Source: DATLED01 sp963750255
GTDB taxonomy: Bacteria > Actinomycetota > Acidimicrobiia > Acidimicrobiales > CADCTF01
Reading direction: 5' to 3'
Length of the DNA stretch: 64,000 nucleotides
Assembly: GCA_963750255.1 (NCBI GenBank)
Contig: CAVVPZ010000006.1
Coordinates: forward strand, 868,001 to 932,000
This document shows, piece by piece, positions 17,918 through 25,819 of the stretch (positions are counted from its first letter, which is position 1; each line of letters opens with the position of its first letter). Position numbers and translations under genes: made by a program. The notes under the pieces were generated by a model. That model did no database searches. It was not told the origin of the DNA and worked only from the letters and a program-made list of their open reading frames with translations.

Positions 17918-18918
17918 CCCTCCTCGTCCCGCCTGGGACCCCGACGGGAGTCGGCAGCCTTCCCTTCGCCGATGTGACCGAGGCCGCCCTCGCCTCGCTG
18001 GCGCTGACGCCCGAACTGCCCGCCGCTCCCCAGTTGCCCCGTCGCCACGGGCATGAGTTGATGCTGGCCCAGGCCGCCGCCGGCGCTCCGGGGGTGACCA
18101 TCGCCGACGACGGCGCTCTGGTCGTCGACCGTCGCCGTCTCGCCGGGCCGGACCCCGCTGCTCAACTCGATCCCGAAGCGTGGGCGGGCACGCTTGCATT
18201 CCTCGCGCTCGCCGCCGCCCAGGGGCACGTGGGGCCGGTGAAGCTGCAGGTCGCGGGGCCGGTGACCTTGGGCCTTGCCCTCCTCGCCGGCGGAGCCAAG
18301 GCGTCACGGGCGTTCGCCGTGGCCGGGGCCATCGTCGCCCAGCGCATCCAGGCGTTGCTCGCCGCCGCCGAGCGGGCCATCCCCGAAAGCGCCGTCGTCG
18401 TGGTGGTCGACGAACCCGGTTTGACGGCGTCGCTCAAGCCCGGCTTCCCCCTCGACGCGGACGAGACGATCGATCTCCTGTCTGGTGCCTTGGCCGAGGC
18501 GGCGGGCGCCGATCTCGCAGGAGTCCATTGCTGCGGTCCGACCGACTGGCGGTTGGTGCTGCATGCCGGCCCCGATCTGATCTCGCTTCCGGTCGAGGCC
18601 GTCGACGTCGACGACGCCGCCGTGCTCGGCGCGTTTCTCGAACGAGGGGGCTGGGTGGCCTGGGGTGCCGTCCCGACCGACCGCCCGCTCGGTGAACGCG
18701 AAGACGTGCACTGGCGCAACCTCAGCGCGTTGTGGTGCGACCTCTCCCGCAATGGTTGCGATCCCATGCGACTCCGCACGCAGGCGATCCTCACCCCCGG
18801 CTGCGGACTCGCCCGCCACGCGCCAGAACAGGTCGGCCCCATCTTCGACATCGTCCGGCGCCTCTCGGAGCGGGTCGAAGACCAAGCCCTCGCGGCGCGC
18901 ATGTCGGCCGGCGCCTGA
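17914..18918 (+). CDS. MetE C-terminal-like (cobalamin-independent methionine synthase family) protein
   Basis: A 334-aa TIM-barrel protein of the UROD/MetE superfamily. It opens with GTPTGVGSLPF and contains VDEPGLTAS, the Zn-ligand-like GVHCCGPTDW, and TPGCGLARH, the sites equivalent to the His/Cys zinc ligands of MetE. It is less than half the length of full MetE and lacks the N-terminal domain, as does the mycobacterial homologue next to ligA. The methyl donor and acceptor are uncertain. It is cotranslated with the 70-aa gene upstream and followed by ligA 20 bases later. Confidence 0.8.
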   Translation: MTLLVPPGTPTGVGSLPFADVTEAALASLALTPELPAAPQLPRRHGHELMLAQAAAGAPGVTIADDGALVVDRRRLAGPDPAAQLDPEAWAGTLAFLALAAAQGHVGPVKLQVAGPVTLGLALLAGGAKASRAFAVAGAIVAQRIQALLAAAERAIPESAVVVVVDEPGLTASLKPGFPLDADETIDLLSGALAEAAGADLAGVHCCGPTDWRLVLHAGPDLISLPVEAVDVDDAAVLGAFLERGGWVAWGAVPTDRPLGEREDVHWRNLSALWCDLSRNGCDPMRLRTQAILTPGCGLARHAPEQVGPIFDIVRRLSERVEDQALAARMSAGA

Positions 18919-18938
18919 CCCCGGGATCCGGTCGCGTC

Positions 18939-20960
18939 GTGACTGGAGGCCCCCCGGAGCGGGTTGAGGAACTCCGAGCCCAGATCGAGCATCACAACCG
19001 TCGCTACCACGAGCTCGACGACCCCGAGGTCTCCGACGCCGAGTACGACGAACTCGTTCGCGAACTCCGGGCCTTGGAGGAGCAGTATCCCGACCTTCGA
19101 CGTCCCGACTCGCCGACGGCGACGGTGGGCAGCGCCCCGAGCACCCAGTTCGCCCCGGTCCAACACCAAGTGCCGATGATGTCGCTCGACAATGCCTTTT
19201 CCTTCGAGGAGTTGGCGGCCTGGGGCAAGCGGATGGAGCGCTACATCTCGACGGCGGTGGCCTTTGCGTGCGAGCTGAAGATCGACGGACTCGCAATGTC
19301 GCTTCGCTACGAGAACGGCCGTCTCGTACGGGGCGCGACTCGGGGCGACGGGCGGGTGGGCGAGGACGTGACGGCCAACATCGCCACCATCGAGGCGATC
19401 CCGAAGAAGCTCAAGGGCAAAGCCATGCCCGCGGTGGTCGAGGTGCGGGGCGAGGTCTACATGCCGACGGCGGCGTTCGAAGATCTCAACCGGCGCCAGG
19501 AGGCCGAGGGCGGGCGCCTCTTCGTCAACCCCCGCAACGCCGGGGCTGGTTCGCTCCGCCAGAAGGACCCGACGGTGACGGCCTCTCGCAATTTGGCGTT
19601 CTGGTCCTACCAGCTCGGCGCCGTCGAGGGCGGTCCCGACTTCACCTCGCATTCCGACACCCTCGATCACCTTCGCGCCTGGGGAGTACCGGTCAACCCC
19701 GAGGTGCGGGTCCTGCAGGGACTCGACGAGGTCTACGACTATTGCCGCCATTGGCTCGAGCACCGTCACGACCTGCCCTACGAGATCGACGGCGTCGTGG
19801 TCAAGGTCGACGATCTCTCGCAGCGTCGCGAACTCGGTTCGACCTCGAAGGCACCCCGGTGGGCCATTGCCTACAAGTTCCCCCCCGAGGAACGCACCAC
19901 GCTGTTGCGGGGGATCATGGTGTCGATCGGCCGCACCGGCAAGGCCACGCCGTTCGCCCAACTCGAGCCGGTGTTCGTCGGCGGCTCGACGGTCGGGTTG
20001 GCCACGCTCCACAACGAGGACATGGTCCAGCGCAAGGACGTGCGCCCAGGAGACACCGTGGTCGTGCGCAAGGCGGGCGACGTCATCCCGGAGGTCGTGG
20101 GGCCGGTGCTGTCGCTGCGCCCGGAGGGACTGCCGGCGTGGACCTTTCCGAGCGAGTGCCCGGTCTGTGGCACCGCGCTCGTTCGCCTCGAGGGTGAGAG
20201 CGACACGTTCTGCACCAACAGCGAGTGCCCGGCGCAGCGGGCCGGCCGCATCCAGCACTTCGCCAGCCGAGGGGCCATGGACATCGAGGGCTTCGGCGAA
20301 CAGCGGGCCTACCAGTTCACCGGGGCCGGCCTGCTCGACGACGTCGGCGACATCTACGCGCTCACCCCCGAGCAGGTCGCCACCATCGAGGGCTTTGGCG
20401 ACCTCTCGATCGCCAACCTGCTCGCCGCCATCGAGGCGTCCAAGACCCGCCCCCTCGCCAACCTTCTCATCGGCCTCAACATCCGCCACCTCGGAGGGGC
20501 TGGCGCGCAGGTGCTCGCCCGTGCGTTCGGTCATCTCGACCGCGTGATCGAGGCCTCCGCCGACGAGATCGCCGAGGTCGAGGGCATCGGGCCGAAGATC
20601 GCCGCCAGCGTGCACGAGTTCTTCGCCAACCCGGCCAACCTCGCTGTGGTGGAGAAGTTGCGGCGGGCCGGTGTCAACTTCGACGGGCCGGAGATGCCCG
20701 ATGTCGCCCAGACGATGGCGGGTCTGTCCGTGGTGGTGACCGGCAGCCTCGAGGGCTGGTCGCGCGAGGAGGCCGAGGAGGCAATCAAGAGTCGCGGCGG
20801 GAAGTCGCCCGGCAGCGTGTCGAAGAAGACGACTGCCGTCGTGGTGGGCGACTCGCCGGGTGCGGCCAAACTCGCCAAGGCCGAGTCACTCGGCGTGCCG
20901 ATCCTCGACGAGGCGGCTTTCGCCGCCCTGTTGGAGACCGGCGAGGCCCCCGGCGCCTGA
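18939..20960 (+). CDS. ligA: NAD-dependent DNA ligase
   Basis: Seals nicks in replication and repair using NAD+. It is 673 aa, the normal length. It has an Ia domain (HHNRRYHELDDPEVSDAEYD), adenylation lysine in CELKIDGLAMSLRYENG (K114), RGDGRVGEDVTAN, an OB fold, a four-Cys zinc finger (CPVCGTAL ... CTNSECPAQR, about residues 407-430), HhH repeats, and a C-terminal BRCT domain (LSVVVTGSLEGWSR). The GTG at 18939 is chosen because the conserved protein begins immediately after it. It ends 7 bases from the convergent phosphotransferase-like gene. Confidence 0.96.
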   Translation: MTGGPPERVEELRAQIEHHNRRYHELDDPEVSDAEYDELVRELRALEEQYPDLRRPDSPTATVGSAPSTQFAPVQHQVPMMSLDNAFSFEELAAWGKRMERYISTAVAFACELKIDGLAMSLRYENGRLVRGATRGDGRVGEDVTANIATIEAIPKKLKGKAMPAVVEVRGEVYMPTAAFEDLNRRQEAEGGRLFVNPRNAGAGSLRQKDPTVTASRNLAFWSYQLGAVEGGPDFTSHSDTLDHLRAWGVPVNPEVRVLQGLDEVYDYCRHWLEHRHDLPYEIDGVVVKVDDLSQRRELGSTSKAPRWAIAYKFPPEERTTLLRGIMVSIGRTGKATPFAQLEPVFVGGSTVGLATLHNEDMVQRKDVRPGDTVVVRKAGDVIPEVVGPVLSLRPEGLPAWTFPSECPVCGTALVRLEGESDTFCTNSECPAQRAGRIQHFASRGAMDIEGFGEQRAYQFTGAGLLDDVGDIYALTPEQVATIEGFGDLSIANLLAAIEASKTRPLANLLIGLNIRHLGGAGAQVLARAFGHLDRVIEASADEIAEVEGIGPKIAASVHEFFANPANLAVVEKLRRAGVNFDGPEMPDVAQTMAGLSVVVTGSLEGWSREEAEEAIKSRGGKSPGSVSKKTTAVVVGDSPGAAKLAKAESLGVPILDEAAFAALLETGEAPGA

Positions 20961-20967
20961 GCCGCGT

Positions 20968-21735
20968 TCAGTCGGGATCGAGGAGACGTCCGGCAGCTTC
21001 GATCCGGCGCATCCAACCCGCCGCTACTCGGGAGCCCGGTGCTCGATCCGCGAGGCACAAGACGGCTTGGGTGATGGCGTATGGCAAGGCCGCTCTCAGG
21101 TCGTCGCCATGGATGGCACCGTAGGCACCCATCACCTCGTGCCAGTCATCGGGGTCGACGGACGAGATGAGCAACCAGGTCAGATCGATCTCCCCGCTGG
21201 CCAGGCGGACGTCCTCCCAGTCGAGGAGGGCGACCTCGCCCTCGGGTGACGTCCGCACGTTCTGCGCTGTCGCGTCGCCGTGGATCAGCGTGCGCCGGCC
21301 GAAGCTCGCCTCGACCCCTTCGAGTGCCTCGACCCGACCGAGGAAGCGCGAACCGATGTCCCGAAGCCGCTCCGAGACCTCGGCACGGGCCGACACTGCC
21401 GGCCAGGCGCGGTCATAGAGCGCCCCGATCTCGGCCGCCGCCTTGCCCTCGCGGTCCAGCCACGGCCACCTCATTTCGGCCACGCCCCGCCATCGCTCGT
21501 GGAGGGCGGCCAACGTTCGGGCGATCACCGCGCCGTCGCCGCCGACCGACCAACCCGACAGGTCTTCGAGGACGAGCCGCGAGCCGTCGGCGGTCGTCAA
21601 GGCCTCGGTGCAGCGCGGCACCCGGACGCCGACCACCGGGGCGATCTCTCGGTAGAAGCGCACCTCGCGTTCGAACATCCCGAGTAGCGCCGGAATTGAG
21701 CCGGCCGACGGTATCGGTCGAGTCTTGATGAACAC
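20968..21735 (-). CDS. Aminoglycoside-phosphotransferase-fold kinase, N-terminally truncated
   Basis: The 255-aa reading frame holds the middle and C-terminal parts of an APH/ecdysteroid-kinase-like protein: REVRFYREIAP, RLVLEDLSGW, the catalytic loop LIHGDATAQNV and metal-binding LLDWEDVRLASGEIDL. The N-terminal lobe is largely missing: the frame starts at VFIKTRPIPSAG, which corresponds to the ATP-lysine strand, and a stop lies 14 codons upstream. About 80-90 residues expected of the family are absent. The upstream methyltransferase on the same strand is truncated at exactly the same place, suggesting a deletion. Activity is doubtful. Confidence 0.7.
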   Translation of the reverse strand: MFIKTRPIPSAGSIPALLGMFEREVRFYREIAPVVGVRVPRCTEALTTADGSRLVLEDLSGWSVGGDGAVIARTLAALHERWRGVAEMRWPWLDREGKAAAEIGALYDRAWPAVSARAEVSERLRDIGSRFLGRVEALEGVEASFGRRTLIHGDATAQNVRTSPEGEVALLDWEDVRLASGEIDLTWLLISSVDPDDWHEVMGAYGAIHGDDLRAALPYAITQAVLCLADRAPGSRVAAGWMRRIEAAGRLLDPD

Positions 21736-22273
21736 GGGGTCCTCCTCCGTGGCGGAAGTAGGTCAGCGACTGACCGGTCCCTTGGGCGTCGTCTCGTCGC
21801 TCGGTCTCGCCGGCGCCCGCTTGGAAGGCCACCAGTACGACCCCGCCGTCGAGGACGGCGCGCCGTAGTTCGACCAGAGCTGGCGCAAGTTCGGCGGCCG
21901 ACGTGTGAATGATCGAATACCAACACACCGCGCCAGCCAGACCGTCGGTCGCCAAGGGAAGCTCGCCAAGTCTCGCCTGGGCGAAGCCCAGATGCGGGTG
22001 GCTCAGGCGAGCGGCGGCGACCATGGCGAGCGACAGATCGAAGCCGACCACGTCGATGCCGCGCTCGGCAAGGAACGACGCCACCCGCCCGGGGCCACAG
22101 CCCAGGTCGGCCGCCGGGAGTCCGGCGGCCTGGGGGACCATCTCTGCGAACGCCGACAGGATCGCTCGGTCGAGCGGCGCCTCCGTCGCCCCATTCACGG
22201 TGGTGCCGGCAAAGGCCACGTAGGGCTCCACGGAGGCGTCGTAGACGGCTCGCGGCTTGGGCGGCCGCGTCAT
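21413..22273 (-). CDS. Class I SAM-dependent methyltransferase, C-terminus replaced
   Basis: Residues 1-~175 form a normal small-molecule methyltransferase: motif I is ADLGCGPGRVASFLAERG, motif II region VVGFDLSLAMVAAAR, then GLAGAVCWYSIIHT and LRRAVLDGGVVLVAFQ. Family members normally continue past SLTYFRH with a strand-helix ending of about 40 residues. Here the frame instead runs out of phase through the phosphotransferase-like gene, giving an Arg/Gly-rich tail typical of a wrong frame. The true homology ends near base 21750. The gene is therefore a remnant or a fusion product, and activity is uncertain. Confidence 0.6.
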   Translation of the reverse strand: MTRPPKPRAVYDASVEPYVAFAGTTVNGATEAPLDRAILSAFAEMVPQAAGLPAADLGCGPGRVASFLAERGIDVVGFDLSLAMVAAARLSHPHLGFAQARLGELPLATDGLAGAVCWYSIIHTSAAELAPALVELRRAVLDGGVVLVAFQAGAGETERRDDAQGTGQSLTYFRHGGGPRVHQDSTDTVGRLNSGATRDVRTRGALLPRDRPGGRRPGAALHRGLDDRRRLAARPRRPVGLVGRRRRRGDRPNVGRPPRAMAGRGRNEVAVAGPRGQGGGRDRGAL

Positions 22274-22281
22274 CGGTCACG

Positions 22282-22689
22282 TCAGGCCGCGGTGAAGCAC
22301 CAGCTGAACGGTCGCCCGGCGGTTTCCTCGCCTCGGGCGCTCTGCCAGTAGGTGAGCGTCACGCAGTGGCGACCCTCGTCGAGGCTCTCGATCTCCTTGC
22401 CCGGTCCGGGGCTGAAGGAGAGCCGGTTGATCCCCGGGATGGTGTCGGTCTGGTCGTCGGGAATGGGTCGGTTGTCGATGGCGAGGCGGCCGGAGTAGCC
22501 GAAGCTGAGCTCGGCGCCGAAGGCATCCTGACGCACGGATACGTCGCCTGGCTGGGGAAACACGCGGTTGATCCCCGCCTGGCGGAAGGGCTCGGCGGGC
22601 TTGCCCTGGCGGTCGGCGGCGACATACAGCAAGAAGCCGCTGAACAGGAGTAACGACGTGACGACCAGCGGACGGATCCAGCGCTTCAT
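22282..22689 (-). CDS. Secreted or membrane-anchored protein of unknown function
   Basis: A 135-aa protein with a basic N-terminus and one hydrophobic helix (PLVVTSLLLFSGFLLYVAA) that could be a signal peptide or anchor, followed by a beta-rich extracellular domain with two cysteines (HCVTLTYW and SWCFTAA) near the C-terminus. ATG 22689 is preferred because AACAAT ends seven bases before it, the leaderless spacing; ATG 22698 is nine bases upstream in frame. I do not recognise the family. It is divergent from the PASTA kinase gene. Confidence 0.6.
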   Translation of the reverse strand: MKRWIRPLVVTSLLLFSGFLLYVAADRQGKPAEPFRQAGINRVFPQPGDVSVRQDAFGAELSFGYSGRLAIDNRPIPDDQTDTIPGINRLSFSPGPGKEIESLDEGRHCVTLTYWQSARGEETAGRPFSWCFTAA

Positions 22690-22769
22690 CCCGACCATTG
22701 TTGTCGTCCGACTCGCCCTAGCCGCAGTCGGCCGGCGCGGGTGTCCCCAGGATGGGGCCGAACGGCCAC

Positions 22770-22775
22770 TACCGT
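22770..22775 (+). promoter_or_regulatory. -10-like hexamer for the PASTA kinase gene
   Basis: TACCGT ends six bases before GTG 22782. It decides the start in favour of 22782 over the ATG at 22752, which lies upstream of the hexamer. Confidence 0.5.
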
Positions 22776-22781
22776 GGAGGG

Positions 22782-24650
22782 GTGGCCACGCCGCGGATCG
22801 CCGATCAGATCGGCCGGGTGCTCGGGGGGCGTTACCGCCTGGTCGCTCCCATCGGTACCGGCGCGTCCGCGCACGTCTACCTGGCCGAAGACGTCGAACT
22901 TCGACGCCCGGTCGCCCTCAAGGTGCTCCACCCCGCGCTGGCCGAGGACGAGTCGTTCTTGCGGCGGTTCCGGGCCGAGGCCCAGGCGGTGGCCGCCCTC
23001 CGGCATCCCCACCTCATGCAGGTCTACGACTGGGGTCACGATGTCGATGGTCCCTTCCTCGTGCTCGAGCACTTCGAGGGAGGCAGCCTTCGCGACCTGC
23101 TTGATCGAGGGCACCGACTGAGTGTCTCCCAGGCCCTCTCGGTCGGTCTCGAGGCCGCTCGCGGGCTCGACTACGCGCACCGCCGAGGCTTGGTCCACCG
23201 CGACATCAAGCCGGCCAACCTGCTCTTCGACGACGAGGGCCGCCTCGCCATTGCTGACTTCGGTCTGGCCCGGGCGCTGGCCGAGGCGGCGTGGACCGAA
23301 CCGCAGGGCGCCGTGCTCGGCACGGCCCGCTATGCCTCGCCAGAACAGGCGCGCGGGTCGTCGGTCGACGGCAAGGCCGACGTCTACGCGCTCGCCCTCT
23401 CGCTCATCGAGGCGGTGACCGGGCAGGTGCCGTTCGCGGCCGACACCACCATCGCCACGCTGATGGGCCGCATCGACCGCCCGCTCGACGTGCCCGACGA
23501 GCTGGGCCCGCTGGCCCCGGTCCTCGCCGCGGCTGGCGCGTCCGACCCCGCCGAACGAATCGATGCGGGCGAACTCGCCCGTCGCCTCGACGGAGCGGCC
23601 GTCGATCTGCCCCGCCCAGCCCGGTTGCCCTTGGCCACCACGGGGACGCCGGCGGCCATCGACCTGCGTCCAGAACGCGATGACCTCACCGAACTCGGCG
23701 TCGCCGGGTCGGGCGTCGGCGCACGTCGTGTCTTCGACGCCGATCACGAGACCGTCACCGATGGTCCCGCCTCCCCGCGGCGCCGCTGGCCCCGAGTGCT
23801 GGCCGTGCTGGTGGCCCTCCTCGCGCTCGGAGGGGCGGGCGTGGCGGTGGCCGCTGCCACTCGACCCAGCTACCCCGTCGTCGACGTCAAGGGCAAGACC
23901 GTGGTCGAGGCTCGCAAGCTCGTGGCTGCCGACCCCGGGTTCGAGATCGTCGAGGCCAAGGGTGATTTCTGGAGCGAGACGGTGCCGGCCGGACAGATCC
24001 TCGAGCAGTCACCGCTCCCCGAGGAGCGACGGCGAAAGGGCAGCGAGATCCTCGTACGGGTCAGCGACGGGCCGGTCCCTCGGGCCGTGCCCGACCTGAC
24101 CGGGGCTAGACGGGGCGACGCCCAGACGGCACTCGACAATCTCGGCCTCGTTCTCCAGCCCCAGGATGCCTACAACGAGACCATCCCGAAGGACACCGTC
24201 GTCGACTGGACGCCCAAGGACGCTCGCATCCCCAAGGGCGACGCCGTCACCGTGACGTTCTCCAAGGGTCCCGAGCCGCGAGCCCTGCCCAGCTTCCTCG
24301 ACCGCGTGTACGACGAGTACCAGAAGCTCCTCGAAGGCCTCGGCATCAAGGCCAAGAAGGAGGAGGCGTTCAGCGATCGCGTCGACAAGGGCAAGGTCAT
24401 CTCGATCACGCCTTCGACCCCCGTCCAGCCGGGCGAGGAGGTCACCGTCGTCGTCTCCAAGGGGCCTGAGCAGGTGTCGGTGCCCGACCTCAAGGGCCTC
24501 AACGAAGAAGACGCGGCGGCCAAACTCGAAGCCGCCGGCCTTCGACTCGGCGATCGCTTCGGCCCGCCCAAGCGCAAGGTGTTCGAGTCCAGCCCTCCGG
24601 CCGGTACCAAGGTCGACAAGCGATCGTCGGTCGACATCTACACCCGCTGA
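22782..24650 (+). CDS. Serine/threonine protein kinase with PASTA repeats
   Basis: A 622-aa PknB-like transmembrane kinase. The kinase domain (residues ~10-270) has Gly-loop GTGASAHVY, the catalytic lysine in VALKVL, HRDIKPANLLF, DFGLA, and SPEQARG in the activation segment. After a disordered juxtamembrane region, one transmembrane helix (VLAVLVALLALGGAGVAVAAA, about residues 336-356) leads to four extracellular PASTA-like repeats (~360-622), beginning near YPVVDVKGKTV, PDLTGARRGDA, PSFLDRVYDEY and PDLKGLNEEDA; the third lacks the usual V-P-D start. PASTA repeats bind peptidoglycan fragments or lipid II and tune cell-wall growth. There is no phosphatase or cell-division gene beside it. Confidence 0.93.
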   Translation: MATPRIADQIGRVLGGRYRLVAPIGTGASAHVYLAEDVELRRPVALKVLHPALAEDESFLRRFRAEAQAVAALRHPHLMQVYDWGHDVDGPFLVLEHFEGGSLRDLLDRGHRLSVSQALSVGLEAARGLDYAHRRGLVHRDIKPANLLFDDEGRLAIADFGLARALAEAAWTEPQGAVLGTARYASPEQARGSSVDGKADVYALALSLIEAVTGQVPFAADTTIATLMGRIDRPLDVPDELGPLAPVLAAAGASDPAERIDAGELARRLDGAAVDLPRPARLPLATTGTPAAIDLRPERDDLTELGVAGSGVGARRVFDADHETVTDGPASPRRRWPRVLAVLVALLALGGAGVAVAAATRPSYPVVDVKGKTVVEARKLVAADPGFEIVEAKGDFWSETVPAGQILEQSPLPEERRRKGSEILVRVSDGPVPRAVPDLTGARRGDAQTALDNLGLVLQPQDAYNETIPKDTVVDWTPKDARIPKGDAVTVTFSKGPEPRALPSFLDRVYDEYQKLLEGLGIKAKKEEAFSDRVDKGKVISITPSTPVQPGEEVTVVVSKGPEQVSVPDLKGLNEEDAAAKLEAAGLRLGDRFGPPKRKVFESSPPAGTKVDKRSSVDIYTR

Positions 24651-24678
24651 CGGACGGGCGGGTGGGTTTGACCGTCCG
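24651..24678 (+). terminator. Possible hairpin terminator after the kinase gene
   Basis: CGGACGG (24651-24657) is complementary to CCGTCCG (24672-24678) with a 14-base loop, right after the stop codon. No run of T follows, so intrinsic termination is uncertain. Confidence 0.35.
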
Positions 24679-24719
24679 CCGTCGGCTTTGCAAGCCTCGG
24701 GCCACTTCTTCTCGAACCC

Positions 24720-24725
24720 GGAGGT
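24720..24725 (+). promoter_or_regulatory. Strong Shine-Dalgarno for the SDR gene
   Basis: GGAGGT lies six bases before ATG 24732. This is one of the few textbook ribosome-binding sites in the window, where most starts look leaderless or coupled. Confidence 0.75.
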
Positions 24726-24731
24726 AACAAC

Positions 24732-25612
24732 ATGGGTGCTCTCGACGGTCGCGTCGCCATCATCACCGGTGCCGGTCGCGGCATCGGCCGCGAGCATGCG
24801 CTGCTCTTCGCCTCCGAAGGCGCCAAGGTCGTCGTCAACGACCTCGGCGGCGCCGTCGACGGCATCGGGCGACGACCGGTCGCCGGCGCAGCAGGTCGTC
24901 GACGAGATCAAGGCGATGGGCGGCGAGGCCGTCGCCAACGCCGACAACATCGCCGACTGGGAGGGCGGCCAGCGCCTGATCAACACGGCGGTCGAGACCT
25001 TCGGCGACCTCCACGTGCTGGTCAACAACGCCGGCATCCTCCGCGACCGCGTGCTCGTCAACATGACCGAAGAGGAGTGGGACAGCGTCGTCAACGTGCA
25101 CCTCAAGGGTCACTTCGTGCCCGACGCGCTGGGCGGCGGCCTACTGGCGCGAGCAGTCGAAGGCGGGCAAGGAGGTCAAGGCCAACGTCGTCAACACGTC
25201 GTCGACCTCGGGCCTGCTCGGCAACCCGGGCCAGACCAACTACGGCGCGGCCAAGGCGGGCATCGGCGCCTTCACCGTCATCTGCGCCCAGGAACTGGCC
25301 CGGTACGGCGTGCGCTCCAACGCCATCGCCCCCGCGGCCCGCACCCGCATGACCGAGGCCACGCCCGGCCTCGGCGACATCGTGAAGGCCCCGGAGGACC
25401 CGGGCAAGTTCGACATCTGGGACCCGGCCAACATCTCCCCGTTGGTCGCGTACCTGGCCACCGAGAACTGCGAGGCCCAGGGCAAGGTGTTCTTCGTCCA
25501 GGGCGGGAGCATCAAGGCGTTCCAGGGTTGGACCATGACCGACGGCATCGACAAGAACGACCGCTGGACGGTGGCCGAGCTCGAATCGGAGATGAAGAAG
25601 CTCATCAACTGA
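24732..25612 (+). pseudogene. Short-chain dehydrogenase/reductase (FabG/17-beta-HSD-like), two frameshifts
   Basis: Read across three frames, a complete ~290-aa SDR appears: VAIITGAGRGIGREHA (NAD(P)-binding), VNDLGGAVDG, HVLVNNAGILRD, NTSSTSGLLGN (catalytic Ser), TNYGAAKAG (catalytic Tyr and Lys), and a C-terminal extension with FDIWDPANISPLVAYL typical of hydroxyacyl-CoA or hydroxysteroid dehydrogenases. The frame is lost at the GGG at 24867-24869 and again at the CCC at 25120-25122; in each case removing one base restores it. All catalytic residues remain, so the breaks look like sequence errors. The strong ribosome-binding site also suggests a working gene. Confidence 0.8.
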
Positions 25613-25690
25613 GCTCACTAGTTCGAATGGGTCATTTCCAAGATCACCCTGGGCGCTGACGGAGCTCGTGGGTAGGGTTCGGGATGACTC

Positions 25691-25769
25691 CGCAGGGCCC
25701 GAAGGGGTGGCGTTGCTGAGGCAGTGTTCCCCAGCCACTGCCGGTGCCGCCGCCCCCTCGGGTCCTGCG
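25691..25769. repeat. Long imperfect palindrome with nested hairpin
   Basis: Bases 25691-25712 are complementary to 25748-25769 (18 of 22 positions), and inside lies a perfect hairpin GGCAGTG (25720-25726) with CACTGCC (25736-25742). The whole folds as a ~79-base structure in the 207-base gap between the SDR and MFS genes. It could be a structured 5' leader, a terminator for the SDR gene, or a mobile palindrome. The rest of the gap shows only a TACATT hexamer (25803-25808) before the MFS start. Confidence 0.5.
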
Positions 25770-25819
25770 GCGCGTCCGGACCGACATGGCGGGGACGGCG
25801 CCTACATTTCCTCCCAGCC

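Noticed and set aside
20968..21735. Aminoglycoside resistance gene
   Set aside because: The fold is shared by many kinases, the N-lobe is missing, and there is no mobile or resistance context.
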